Shown one piece after another: positions 23,496-35,700 of a stretch of DNA of 64,000 nucleotides. Numbering within the stretch: position 1 is the first letter of the stretch; the number at the start of each line of letters is the position of its first letter. The translations under genes were made by a program, and so were the position numbers. Below the pieces are notes generated by a model. That model was given only the letters and a program-made list of their open reading frames with translations. It searched no databases and was not told the origin of the DNA. Source of the DNA: Patiria pectinifera (Eukaryota > Echinodermata > Asteroidea > Valvatida > Asterinidae); NCBI GenBank assembly GCA_029964075.1, contig CM057141.1:10540001-10604000 (forward strand), written 5' to 3'.

Positions 23496-23708
23496 TTTCT
23501 TGTAAAAATTAACAACGACCAGCTACCAGACGACCGATCCCCAACTACCGACTTCGCGATCGGCCGGCCTTCTTTCTATTTCACCACAGCGCCCTCAAGA
23601 GTCTTCTGCGCTCGGGATCGTCGCGTCGACGAACAACCAGTATTAACGTGACACTGTAGCAAGTTGTAGGGTTAATTGACAGTTTTACGTACTTTTTAGC
23701 AAATTGCC
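23496..23708. promoter_or_regulatory. Candidate bidirectional promoter BPHL / PDCD5
   Basis: Only 213 bp separate the two divergent start codons. The part next to BPHL (about 23520-23640) is rich in CpG (cgcgatcggccggcc, gatcgtcgcgtcgacg), unlike the AT-rich surroundings. I see no TATA box in a convincing position. Both 5' UTRs must lie inside this interval unless non-coding exons exist elsewhere. Promoter function is inferred from geometry and composition. Confidence 0.7.
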
Positions 23709-26700
23709 ATGGCTGATAGCGATCTTGAGGAAATACGTGCGAGGCGACTTGCTGAATTACAGCAGCAGTATGGGGTATGAAAGTTGCAGCAATTTTATAA
23801 CATTCTTTTGTGTTGTCCGGAAACTGGCAATGGCTATCGTGGCGTATGCGCTACTCGGCGCCGCACAGCCCCGCCCCATATGGGGGGGGGGGCTGGGTAA
23901 CCGTTTTAGCCGATTTTCGGCTAACTTTGACAGATTTTTTTGTTAAAAAATGAGTTTGACAGAAAATTTGACAGAATCGATTTTTTGGGGGCAGATTTCT
24001 GGCCGAACATGCTGAATGCTGCAAAAATGGTTTAAAAAAATTGTGACAGAAAAACACGTCAAATTTGACAAAAATGGTAGGCCCTACATTTGTTTAAAAA
24101 AGCTTCAATCTTTTCAAACAAACCTTGGCTGGTCTAGGTCGAGGTTCACTGGGAGTGGGAACCAGACTTCATCATGAAGCAACCGCGTTAATTTAGCCTG
24201 AAATTTACGCAATTTCATAACATCTTTCATACAGGGCTCTGGACTGGAGTGCTCTAAAAGGTGCCCACTTTACTCACAGTTTCCAGCAAATTTCTCCAAA
24301 AATTCCACTGGAGCAAAGAAAATGTCCTCAGTATTTCACCAACCAAGTTTGCAGACTGAATTCAATTTTTAAAGGAGACTTTTCTTCAATATTTTGCACA
24401 TGAGAGGGAAGTCAAGTGATTTCTAAATGGGGCTGTCGAGCGCAATTTGAGTCCCCCACGCAAGTTTAAACTTGCGCGCGCAAGTTTAAACTTTCGCGAG
24501 GGACTCCTGAAGCACGCAAATTACACCGCGCCATTTTAATTTGCGTGCGCAAGTTTAAACTTGCGCAAAGGCGATCGCAACCTTCTTTTGCGGGCGGGAT
24601 TTTCATTGATGAAGAAATTTTTTTTCAAAACAGGAGTACATGGAGAAATAATGGAATAAATGAATGAATAAAGAAATAAATAAAAAGGGGAATTCAATTA
24701 GCGTCAATGAAAAGAAACATTGAGATTTAGCAGTGCTTATCATATCAGAGAAGTTGTTTAAGGGTACGTGGGGGCGGGGCCAGGAAGGGTATACCGGGCA
24801 AGCAATCACTCAACTTAAGCACACTAGCGGCGATTGCTTGGAAAGTGTACTGAAGTTGTTCAAAAATGGAGACCAGCTTCAAGTTTTTTGCTTTGTAAAC
24901 CTAATTAGCATTTTATTTATATTCTTGAATGTAAATAAATCATAATTTCCTAGGTGTACCCGCTGTTAACGTAAAAAGAATGATCATGATCCCTTCAATT
25001 GTTCAAGTTTTGACATTATACTAATCATTTACATTATTTTTAAATGCTTATGTATTCTACAATTAAAAAAGTACTTACTCTTTAAAAAAAAATACTAATT
25101 AATTTAACAATTAATAAATTGTACGGTACAATAATTCATATTGTTTTTAGAAATACTTGCATTTTCGAGCGCTGTGAACACTTCAAAAATGCATAATTTG
25201 AAAAAAAAAATAATGAATGCATTACCTATTTAATTAATTAATTAAATATATTACTTTAATAAATATTTTTTATTGCAGGCTCAATAATTCATATTAAAAA
25301 ATGTTTACAACTTAAAAACGCTATGCATATAAAATGGTAATTATTTTAAAAAGTAAATAAATTTGCAAATGATTTAATTAATGAATTTAATCAAATGTTA
25401 AAAAAAGGCATTAAGGCATTGTCTCCCGAAGCTCAGTGATGCTATTAAATCGGAGAAAAAATCTGCTTTAAAAATAATGTTACAATCATATCTGCATGAG
25501 CATACCCAGGGGCAAAATAGTTTAGCGGCTCTGTATGCGTGGCCGGGAAATTCTATGCAGTGCGCAAGTTTAAACTTGCGTGCGCAATTTGTAGCAAGGA
25601 AATGAATGTGCGCGCAAGTTTAAACTTGCGTGCGCGCAGGTTTAAACTTGCGCGCGCAAGTTTAAACTTGCGCGGGGGACTCACTTTGCGCTCGACAGGG
25701 CTAAATACTAGACTGGTACATGTCCAACCACAGTCCAACTATTTGAAAAGACTGTTTTCTTCATTCAGTGTCAATAGTCTGGTGGCTTGACTATGGAGAA
25801 ATGTGTAGTAAATTGAGACTAGTGCCCACCTCATGCCACATGTTTTTTTAAATTCTTTTGGCATGGTTGATTGATGCAGTACTGAAGCTGTGTTGGACTG
25901 GTTGTTTTAGGTGCAAGTCTAGTTTCTTGTTTTGCATGTTTTCAATACCTTAAGTTTTGGGACTCTCATACAGAGTATTGAGAGTCCCAAATTTTCGGAC
26001 TGAACATCTTTATGTGACTATAGATTGTTTATAATGTAATTTCCATAGGCATAATTTCCATAAAGGGAATGTACAACATTTGCTTTTCCTGCAATTTTCA
26101 GGAATAAATGGATTTGGATTTATATTAGTATTGTTATAGCAAATATTGTTAAACTGACTTGTTTCACTTTTTGGGCTTGTAGGTGCTGGAAAAAACCAAG
26201 AAAACCAATCATGTTCTTGTAGTCTGGTTCCCTGGCCCCACTTAAGATGAAACAGAGCAGTTTATAGACTTTGGGGAATTGTAAGGTCAGAGAATCAGTC
26301 TAGCAGGCTTGTACTCCTTCACAGGTGTGTAATACGTTGCAAAGAAAATGCGGAATAACTAAATTTGAAAAATTAGGACCAGTTTTTGAAAAAAAGCCAG
26401 TTTTCTCCAACGCTGAAAATGTCAGCACACCAGGAGCTACGATTTTACAAGATGCTTTAGACTGTCATTGCCTCACAATCTAGTGAGGTATTTCGTGATA
26501 ATTTGATCATTTCGTTTTGTGATGTTTGCAAATGTTGTATCTTCCCTTTAATTAGGGCAATACTACAAATCTGCATGTGAGTTTAAGTGTTTATAGTGTA
26601 TTTCGAGTAATTCTGGGGAATTTGGCAGATTTTTGATAAATCCAACAGATATTTGAATTGCATTTAGCAGAATTTGGCCATGACCTTACGGTCACCTGAG

Positions 26701-29700
26701 GGGGGGGGGGGATGGCGAGGAGTTCTTCTTACCCGTGCAGTGCATGCAGTGTGGTGCTGGCCCCGGTTCAATAACGAAAACGATCGGTACCCAGTTTATA
26801 TACAAATACACTGCCTTATTTTTATCTCTTGAATTTAGTCTTGGTTTGGAGTTCCTGTAGAGTAGGTCTGAAATTCTTTGAAGTTCTTTTCATCTTTTTT
26901 GTGGATCTTCAAATATTATTAATTGGCAGAGGTGGCAGCAAGTCATTTTTTGCAATCCCAAGTCAAGTCACAAGTCATTGTTTGCAAGTCCAAGTCAAGT
27001 CACAAGTCATTAGGTCCAGTCACAAGTCAAGTCACAAGTCACTAGGTCCAGTCACAAGTCAAGTCACAAAGTCATTTGGTCTAAAACAAGTCAAGTCACA
27101 AGTATCTTTGTCCAAGAACACGTCAAGTTGCACATTATTTTGTCCAGCTGTAAAAGCTAAAAGAATTAACCTGGCGTCAACTTACGAGTTATTTTGAACA
27201 TGCCTCCTTAATTCCCCTTTTTCAATGTGTTGCAATTACTATTCTTGTAGTTTATCACATGTCTGTCGGATATTAGCCCTTTGTATACTTTAATAAATTT
27301 ACTTTACATTGTAGAAATAAATGTTGAGATGACCGTGAAAAAAAGACTCCACTCACTCGATTACATGTAGTATACTAACACTTTATTGTTCAATTTACAT
27401 ACTAAACGCCTAATAATAGGTAAGGCTATCCGGTATTTTACTACATGCAATTGACAAAGGCCTGCTTTCTTTTCATGAAAGGTTCCTTTCAAAGTTTGTT
27501 CAACCAATACATTAAGCAAGAGACAATTAGTAATTGAAAACTGTAGTTTGTTGTGACAGTCTTATTGAAAACTTTTGAAACTAGTGGGAACTATTCATTT
27601 TACTGGATTCAGTCACTGAGGTCTATTTTCTAGAATGAAAAAGCTAATTAAAAGTATAATAGCTTAATTAAAGTGTATTCTGACTTGCGTTGGTAACAAG
27701 TCATTTTTTGCAATCCCAAGTCAAGTCACAAGTCATTGTTTGCAAGTCCAAGTCAAGTCACGAGTCGAAGCTGGTATTTACAAGTCAAGTCACAAGTCAC
27801 AAAAATAGCGACTCGAGTCCGACTCGAGTCCAAGTCACATGACTCGAGTCAGCAACTCTGTTAATTGGGAATGAATGTTGCAACCTGACGCTGCTTTTTT
27901 CTTCATAAATCATCTCAATGAAGGTCAGTCATTTCAAAAATGATAATTAGAAATTTTTGTTGACTCTCCATAGACTTTGTACACAACGGCTGAAGTGGCG
28001 TCAGGCTGCAACATTCTTTCCATTAATTGGAATGCAACTCCTATGCTATGAAGTTGTCATGCATGATGTAAGGCCAAGTAAAAAAAAAATGTTAAGCGTC
28101 CTGGTTTTGTTTTGTTTTTAAAGGAGGAGGAGGTGGGGCCTTTTATTTTATAATGTTAAATTATTTTTTGTTTTCAAGATGGCCACCATTCTAATTTTTG
28201 TAATTTCTGACAACCGTTAGTTTTTACACCGATCAACATTCAAAACACAAAAATGAAACAGACATGACAAGCGAAATAAACATTTAGGCCTACAAAGTGG
28301 TTTTTATAGTTTTGAAAAAAATTTGCAACCTGATGCTACTTCTTTCTTCATATATGATCTCAATGAAGGTCATTCATTGCAAAAATGATGATAAGACATG
28401 AGAAACATTTACAATTTTTTTAAGAAAATTTTCTTGACTCTCCATAGACTTTGTGACAATGGCACAAGTGGCGTCAGGTTGCAACCTGTTTTTCCATAGT
28501 TTTGTTTAGTTTGCAGCACGCTTTTACAAGAATTTTAAAAACACAGCAGTACATGTAGATTTCTTTATTTTTAGTAAATGGTAAAGGCGTTGTAGGAACA
28601 CAAATTCAACAAACTTTTGGTGGCATACCATGTCCCTAACCCACCCCAATCCTCAAAAATCATCATTGCGGTTTTGGAGGATTTTTCAGGATTGAGGATG
28701 AACAATGTGTTTGAGAAACACGAAAATTTCTGAGGATTGAGGATGAATGCATTCTGCGAGGCAGGACTGTCTGACGATTTTGAAGGACTGAGGCGCTGGC
28801 AGGCGCGGTTCTAGAACCAATATTTTGGGGGGGCTAGCACGGTGGATCAAAAAAATTTTCAGGGAGGCGTGCTGAAATGTTGACCGGTTATTTTTTCCAG
28901 ACACTTAGGCCTCCGAAAATCAATTGGGGGCTCATGCCATATTTTCAATGGGAAGCGCCAATAAATCCTAAATTCATTCACAATATTTTAACTAATGCAC
29001 CCTTGTCACAGCTATTTCTTCTTTAGGGGGAGACCGTTCACATACTGTACATCACAATCACAATTTTTTACGGAATTTATTTTGGGGGGGCTAGGCAACA
29101 TTTTTGGGGGGCTACAGCCCCCCCCTAGCCCCCGTAGAACCGCGCCTGGGCGCTGGGTATCCTTTATTTGAACATGAGTCACAATTTTGGGATGAGGAGG
29201 TTTTTGGAGGGTTGACAATGAATGCATTTTGAGGCAGGACTGACGATTTTGAAGGATTTAGGCGTTGTTGCAAAATTTTGGAGGATTGAGGATGGTTCCT
29301 AGCAAAAAGGGCCTAGGGGGTTAGGGTTAGCTAAAGATTCATCTAGGTTTGCTGAGATTAAGAGCTTGTCTTTATGCATATTGACTTCTTTACCTCGACA
29401 AGAAAAAAAAAGAGAGAGAGGAAAGAGAGCAAGAGAAAGGAGAAATTAAATCGTGACACTTGATGTGACTTTTGATCAACAATAAATATCTGAATTGACT
29501 TCACGTCTGTGACCATAAATCCATGCAACACAAACACGAACATTCATGACTGCCATGCATTGTCTTTCATTCAACTAATGACCCAATAAAAACATTAGAT
29601 TTATAGGTAGGCTATGCAAGCCACCAGATAAGAGATCAAGGATTAAGATCGCAGTACTTACATCAAAGTTACATGTACTCTGCAGATTTGCTTACGATCT

Positions 29701-32700
29701 TGAAGAAAATGAAATTTTTAGTGCTGAATTTCTTTTTCTAGTGAACCCTCATTCAGTTGGGGTTCGGCTTGACATCATTTTTCCGAACATTGGCTTGGTT
29801 TGGGTTCGGCAGCATATTATGACGTCAACACACTAATTGCTGCGGGAGTATACCTTCGTGCATAAGAAACACGTGGCCGCTTGGTCACTTAGTCCATGAT
29901 CCACCGTCAAAGCTGGTTTGGATTTGAGATTGCAGGGTCGACTGCACGATGTGGAAAGTGACCGATAGAGTCTAAAATTAGGGGTTCTGACTCGCAAGTA
30001 TTATATTTTCTGATGGATCGGTCGAAATTTTGCTGTCTTTTTTTCAAAAAATAGAAAAATTCAAAAAAATCCAAGCTGTCGGCAAAAAGGAAGCGGCCGC
30101 CGGCCAGGCAGGGACGCTAAACATGTATTTTTGTTTATTTGGCCTATTAGGTAGGTGAAGAATTTGAGGGATTATTGTATTTCCTTTTTTTTTTAATACA
30201 GGGTCAGGGACAGGGACAGGATCCCAATGCCAGGAAGGACCAAGAAGAGGCTCAGAAAAGGTACGCTACACAAACTCAAAAACCCAAGGCACTTTCTGAC
30301 ATGGAACTGCTAGGCGCAATTGATGGATTTTGTATTGAACTATCACTCAATTGCACAGAAATACAAGTGCATGTCATCAGTAGATTCCATCAGAAATGTC
30401 AGACTTTACTTCCCTTCTTACAAACTATCTTCCAGTGGCGTGAATTTGACAGAAAAGGCGATCAACCGATGGCAGCGCGATTGACAAATGGTGCTACGAT
30501 CAACTGATTGCGCAACGCAATTGGCCAATAGCGCAGCACAATGCGGGCAATAGCACAGATCCACGGATTGTACCCAACAGAACCATCTTTGAAATCCTTC
30601 AAAATGCTCCGCTCTCCCGAAAACTAATGCCACGTCCTCAGAATTTACCATTTCAAGAAGCATCAGGACCGATGTAAAAGAACATGTAGCTAGACACTGC
30701 CTTTTGTAATCCTGCCAAATCCTCCAATACCAGGTTGGCTTTGGAAGATCTGGAAGGGGTTTTCTTTTAATTAAGGGGAACATACAACATTTGAAAACAT
30801 CAAAAAACAAAACTAACAACTTATCACGAAATACCTTCCTGGAGAATGACAGTCTAAAGCATCCTGTAAAATAGTGGCACCTGGTGTGCTGACATTTTCA
30901 AGAAAGTGTTGTTTTTGTTTCAATTTCCAGTGCTGGTCGGCTGACCAGCGTTGGGAAAAAACTGACTTTTTTCAAAACTGCTCCCAATTTGTCATATTTA
31001 GTTAGTCCACATTTTCTTTGCAATCGATTACACACCCGTGAAGGGCATGGGCGTCGCGAGGGGGGGGCAAGGGGGGGGCACTTGCCCCCCCCCCCCTGGA
31101 AAAGCCAAAAAAAAAAAAAAAAAAAAAGGAAGGAAAAAAAAAAGAAAAAAAAGAAAAGAAAAAGAGGCGCGACGACAAAGTGGTGTTAATTTAATGCGTT
31201 GGGGGGGGGGGCAAAATGTCCCTGCCCCCCTCTAAAACTGATAAATCGAGAATGTGTTAAGAAATACAAGCATTTTTTGACAAATTTTTTTTTTGCCCCC
31301 CTCTAGAAAAAATCCTGGCGACGCCCATGGTGAAGGGGTACAAGCCAGCTAGACTGATTCCCTGACCTTACAATTCCGCGACATCTATAAATTGCTCCAT
31401 TTCATTTTAAGTGGGGTCAGGGAACCAGACTAGGAGAACATAATTGTTTTTCTTGTTTTTTTTAGCATCTACGAACCCAAAACTTCAAACAAGTCGGTGT
31501 AACAATATTGGCTATTTTTCCATTATGAAAATTACAGCAAAAGCAAATGTTGTATATTCCCTTTAAGTTTCAAATAAACCACAATATTGAAACTGACTAG
31601 GTGCATTTTAATACTTTTTGACTTATTTTTTTAAGTTGAACAAAGAAATTGCCTGGAGCGGGGTTCGAACCTGCGACCTCTGGACTACCGTTCTGTCGCT
31701 CTACCAACAGAGCAATCCAGCTAGATGTTGGTGGTTCCCCATTTTGTCAACATCTTTGTTCAAGACGTTTGCTAGTCAGAAGCCGTAAAACCCAGATGCC
31801 GTGTACATGTAGCCAGGGATCACGCCCAAAGTCACGATGCTAGCAACATTAGCAATGCTGCTAACCTGGGAAATAGCAAACAGGAATCACTCAATGAGGA
31901 TACGGCTTTTAATTACAAATTTTCAAATAAACCACAATAATAATTTCACTAATTCTAAAGAATACTAGTATGCTACCAATGGTGTTTAACACCTTTAAAC
32001 AAATGCACATGTCTTTAATATTTTTTTTATTTTTTTTTATGAATACATGAAAGTGTAGTGTTCTCTTTTTAGTGTTAACTCCTCATTATATTTGTTTTCT
32101 AACGATATACAATGTATCTTGCAGGCAGGAAGACATGATCAACTCTATTCTTTCTCAAGTGCTGGATCAGAATGCCCGAGCAAGATGTAAGTTTGGGCCA
32201 GGGCTTAGAACAATTGTTATTACACATATAATAATTGTTTATGAATGCAATGGTAAGAATAATTTCATTCAGTGAAGATGGAATGTTCCATTTGTCATAG
32301 AATATTCCATCTGCCACTGAATGAAATTATTCTGTCCATTGCACGAAAGTTAAACATTCATTATTTGGAAATACAATGCCAGAGTAAATCCTCGTCATCT
32401 GATTGGTAATATTGTGAACATGTAATGAAACTTTTGTTTGACATGGAACAGAACTTTTGTTTTTGTGGTGCGGCCAGGTCGTGGATTGAAACGAAAAATT
32501 CAATGACATGTGATCAACGACCCACCAACTGACCAATCAGATGATTGGGATTTATTCAGGGGTTGTATAAACGCCGTTGTTGCACCGTTGGAGTGTTAGT
32601 CTTCATTCTAGTCAAACAAATTTCTTTTCTAAGTTTCTTTTCAAACGCGCTAGGGTTGCCATTTGCATAATTTTGAAGCTAGCGAGGGACCTGATAACAC

Positions 32701-35700
32701 ATAGTGGATTGTCGTATATATTTTATGCGGCGCTAGCCTTTTGTTGAAAACTTGGCCCCGAATGTGATGCTTGCAATACGCATGGACAAGGCCAAAAACT
32801 GCTGCTGATTCAGATGTAAACATATGGTGTTTTTTCAGTAGTGGGATTAAAATCCGGATATTTTAATATTTGGTTAGAGTTCCACTATTCGCTTTAAATT
32901 TTGAAAACCAGAAATTCAAAACTAATTAAGCCTTCTGTTTTTCAGTGACACAGGCTAAAGAAAACGACTATGGAACATCCCCAAATTTGCTCCATGGTCT
33001 AGCAGTCTTCTTGGTTCATGAATAGCCTGCCCATTTGACTGATCACAGTTTGGTTTCCACCCAATTTGTTTCAACATTACAGCTCTGCATCCGATTTCAC
33101 GAAACTCATCTTAAAATACGATGCATTGCAGCGCTGCGACGCATCGTATCCCTACAATGCGACGCAAAGTAGCTATCAGTTTACCGTCGCAGCTGCGACG
33201 CGTCCTGCGATCCATTTCACAAAACACATCGTAAGTGCGACGTGTCGTATGTGTATTTATAGCACAATACGGTGACTGTTGCATGTATTTATTCAGTATA
33301 CAGTAAATAGTCGTCTGACAGTCAACAAACAGTCGTCGGATCTCCGCTCCAAAAGTTTTTAAAACGTAAAACAAAATGGCGAACGTGTGATACAGTTTTA
33401 ACGGAAAATAAGCCCACGGTAAACTGATAGCTACTTTGGAATTTAAACTGCAATGTACCAGGCTAGTTCATAATTATTCAGTGCATTTTCCTTTTGCAAC
33501 TTTACACACATTGTCTCGGTATTATAGTCTCGCTTATGTAACTTTTATGGCATAAAACTGGCTGAGAAAAGGACGCTTCTTTATTTCGCAATGACCATCA
33601 GTCACGCCGTCACTTGTGACATGTTTTAAGCCGTTGTTAAGGAACTTACTACGTGTTCAACACATCGCAATGTGAGCTGAAATGGAATGTACAATGCAAT
33701 GCGAGTTGCTATGTGTTTCGTGTCGTAACTCGGGTTGCAACATGTCGTAGCGCTTCGTGAAATCGGGCCCTGAAGTGTTATTGTAAAGGCCCAGTGGTCA
33801 TTGAATCCCGCAGATTATACCCAATTATCATGGAGGGCATTGCATGCCGCACCTCACTCGTCACTTCTTTCTTTCTTTTTGGTACGATGTGAGCTGAATG
33901 CATGGGAGCTTCTGGTGAAATCAGATAACCGTTATTAGTTTTAAAAAAAAAAAAAAAGGGTAACCGGATTTTGAAATCTCCGATTTATCCCACTTCTAAT
34001 TTTTATCTTTTTCACTTTTTCACTTTTTCACCATAAATTTAAACGTGGACTTATCTTTGAAACTAGATCCAACAATCTAAAACATGAATTTTGGGCAAAA
34101 TCTGGCTGTATGCACCTTTAACTATTCTCTTTGTGACAGTAAACAGCATTGCCTTAGTCAAACCAGAGAAAGCCAAGATGGTGGAGAGGATGTTAATACA
34201 AATGGCTCAGACAGGACAGCTACCAGGACGGGTGAGTAGCAATAGTCTGGTAATATATGGCACTCTTCAAAAGGTACAGAGGATCATTTGCTTGTTCTGC
34301 AATTTTTTCACTTGAAGCAACAAAACTGCTCAAAGGTACTACAGTGAAACACCGCTATAATGAACACCACTATAACAAACATTTGGCTATACGAACATTC
34401 CTTTGGCTCCCAAAATAGTAAATGTTATTATAATGCACAATCACCAGGGCTTGCCTTTATTTTTTCTGAGAGTAGCCCACCAGGCTTGTAAATTGTGTTT
34501 TTTACTAGCCCGCAGTAATTTTTACTAGCCCATGAAATGTTTGAAAAATACATAACCATTAAAGCAGGTTTAATATTGACTACTGAGAAGGTTGACTTTT
34601 GTTCATGGCTAGAAATCACTGTCGCTGGTAGTGCAGGGCTTGAATCATGAAAAAAGGCACTAGACAGCAGGTCTAGTAACTGAAGAATCTTACTGGACCT
34701 GAACTATTTTTACAAGACCTGTGTCATAAATAAGAAAAAAAATAACATTTTGCACTACATGTATGTGCGAGTCATCCGTTTCGTGTGTGCTCTTGGCTAG
34801 TTCCCCAGGAAAATTAGTCTTTCTCTTGCCAGCGGGCACAGCAGTCCTTCATTTAAAAAAAAATCCAGGAGAGCTATAAATCGCTCTCCTCAAATCTTTG
34901 AGGAGAACAAATGGACTTTAAGGAGAGCGATTTGCTCTCCTTAATATCCACGTTTATTTTCTTTAATCACATCTGAAAAACAAGGAACGTGCACATGTTT
35001 TTAAGTAGCCCGCCGGGCAAGTTGAGAAGTGGTTTTTACTTGCCCGCAGCAGTTTTTACTAGACAATGTACGCCGGGCTAGCGTTAAGGTCGAGCCCTGA
35101 ATTCACTATTACGAATTACCACTATAAGGAACATTTTTATGGACCCCATGGTGTTCGTCATAACAGCGTTCTACTGTGAACCTTCTTGAGAAAACAGAGA
35201 AAACACGTGCACAATTGAGTTTTTGGTCTCATGGCTGGATTCTGTTGCTAAAGTGTGCCCATGGGCACGTTTTTTTTACAACCTCCTTTAATTATTCTTG
35301 TCTTTTTGATCAAACTGATTCTGGCAGAATGATTTCACAGGGTATTTGGGACTACATGTAGTCCTATTTTCACTATGAACCAGCTTTTTTCTCAGTAAAT
35401 CGGAAGGTGCATTTCCCACATGCCTTTCTTAATATTGCGTATTGAGAATTGCAAAATTTAGGCAGCAAAAAAAATGCAAACAAAAGTGCGAAACACGTCA
35501 GTCCAATCTAATACTTCAAATTCGAATCAGTTGGTTTTCAATACAACTTGCAATCATTTGGTTTCCACTCAATTGTACATATGGCTGTTTAAAAACTCTT
35601 GTTAAATTCCAGTAAATCCATTAGTCACTGTACTGCCCCAAAGCACCCTGCCTGTTACTCCAGATACCACCCCAAACGGCCACTGCACCCAATACAGTGA

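Noticed and set aside
26937-27860. Simple satellite DNA
   Set aside because: Exact 8-bp flanking duplications and matched ends show it is a discrete transposon.
30989-31235. Lys-rich open frames
   Set aside because: They result from A-runs and G-runs inside the MITE at 31046-31329.
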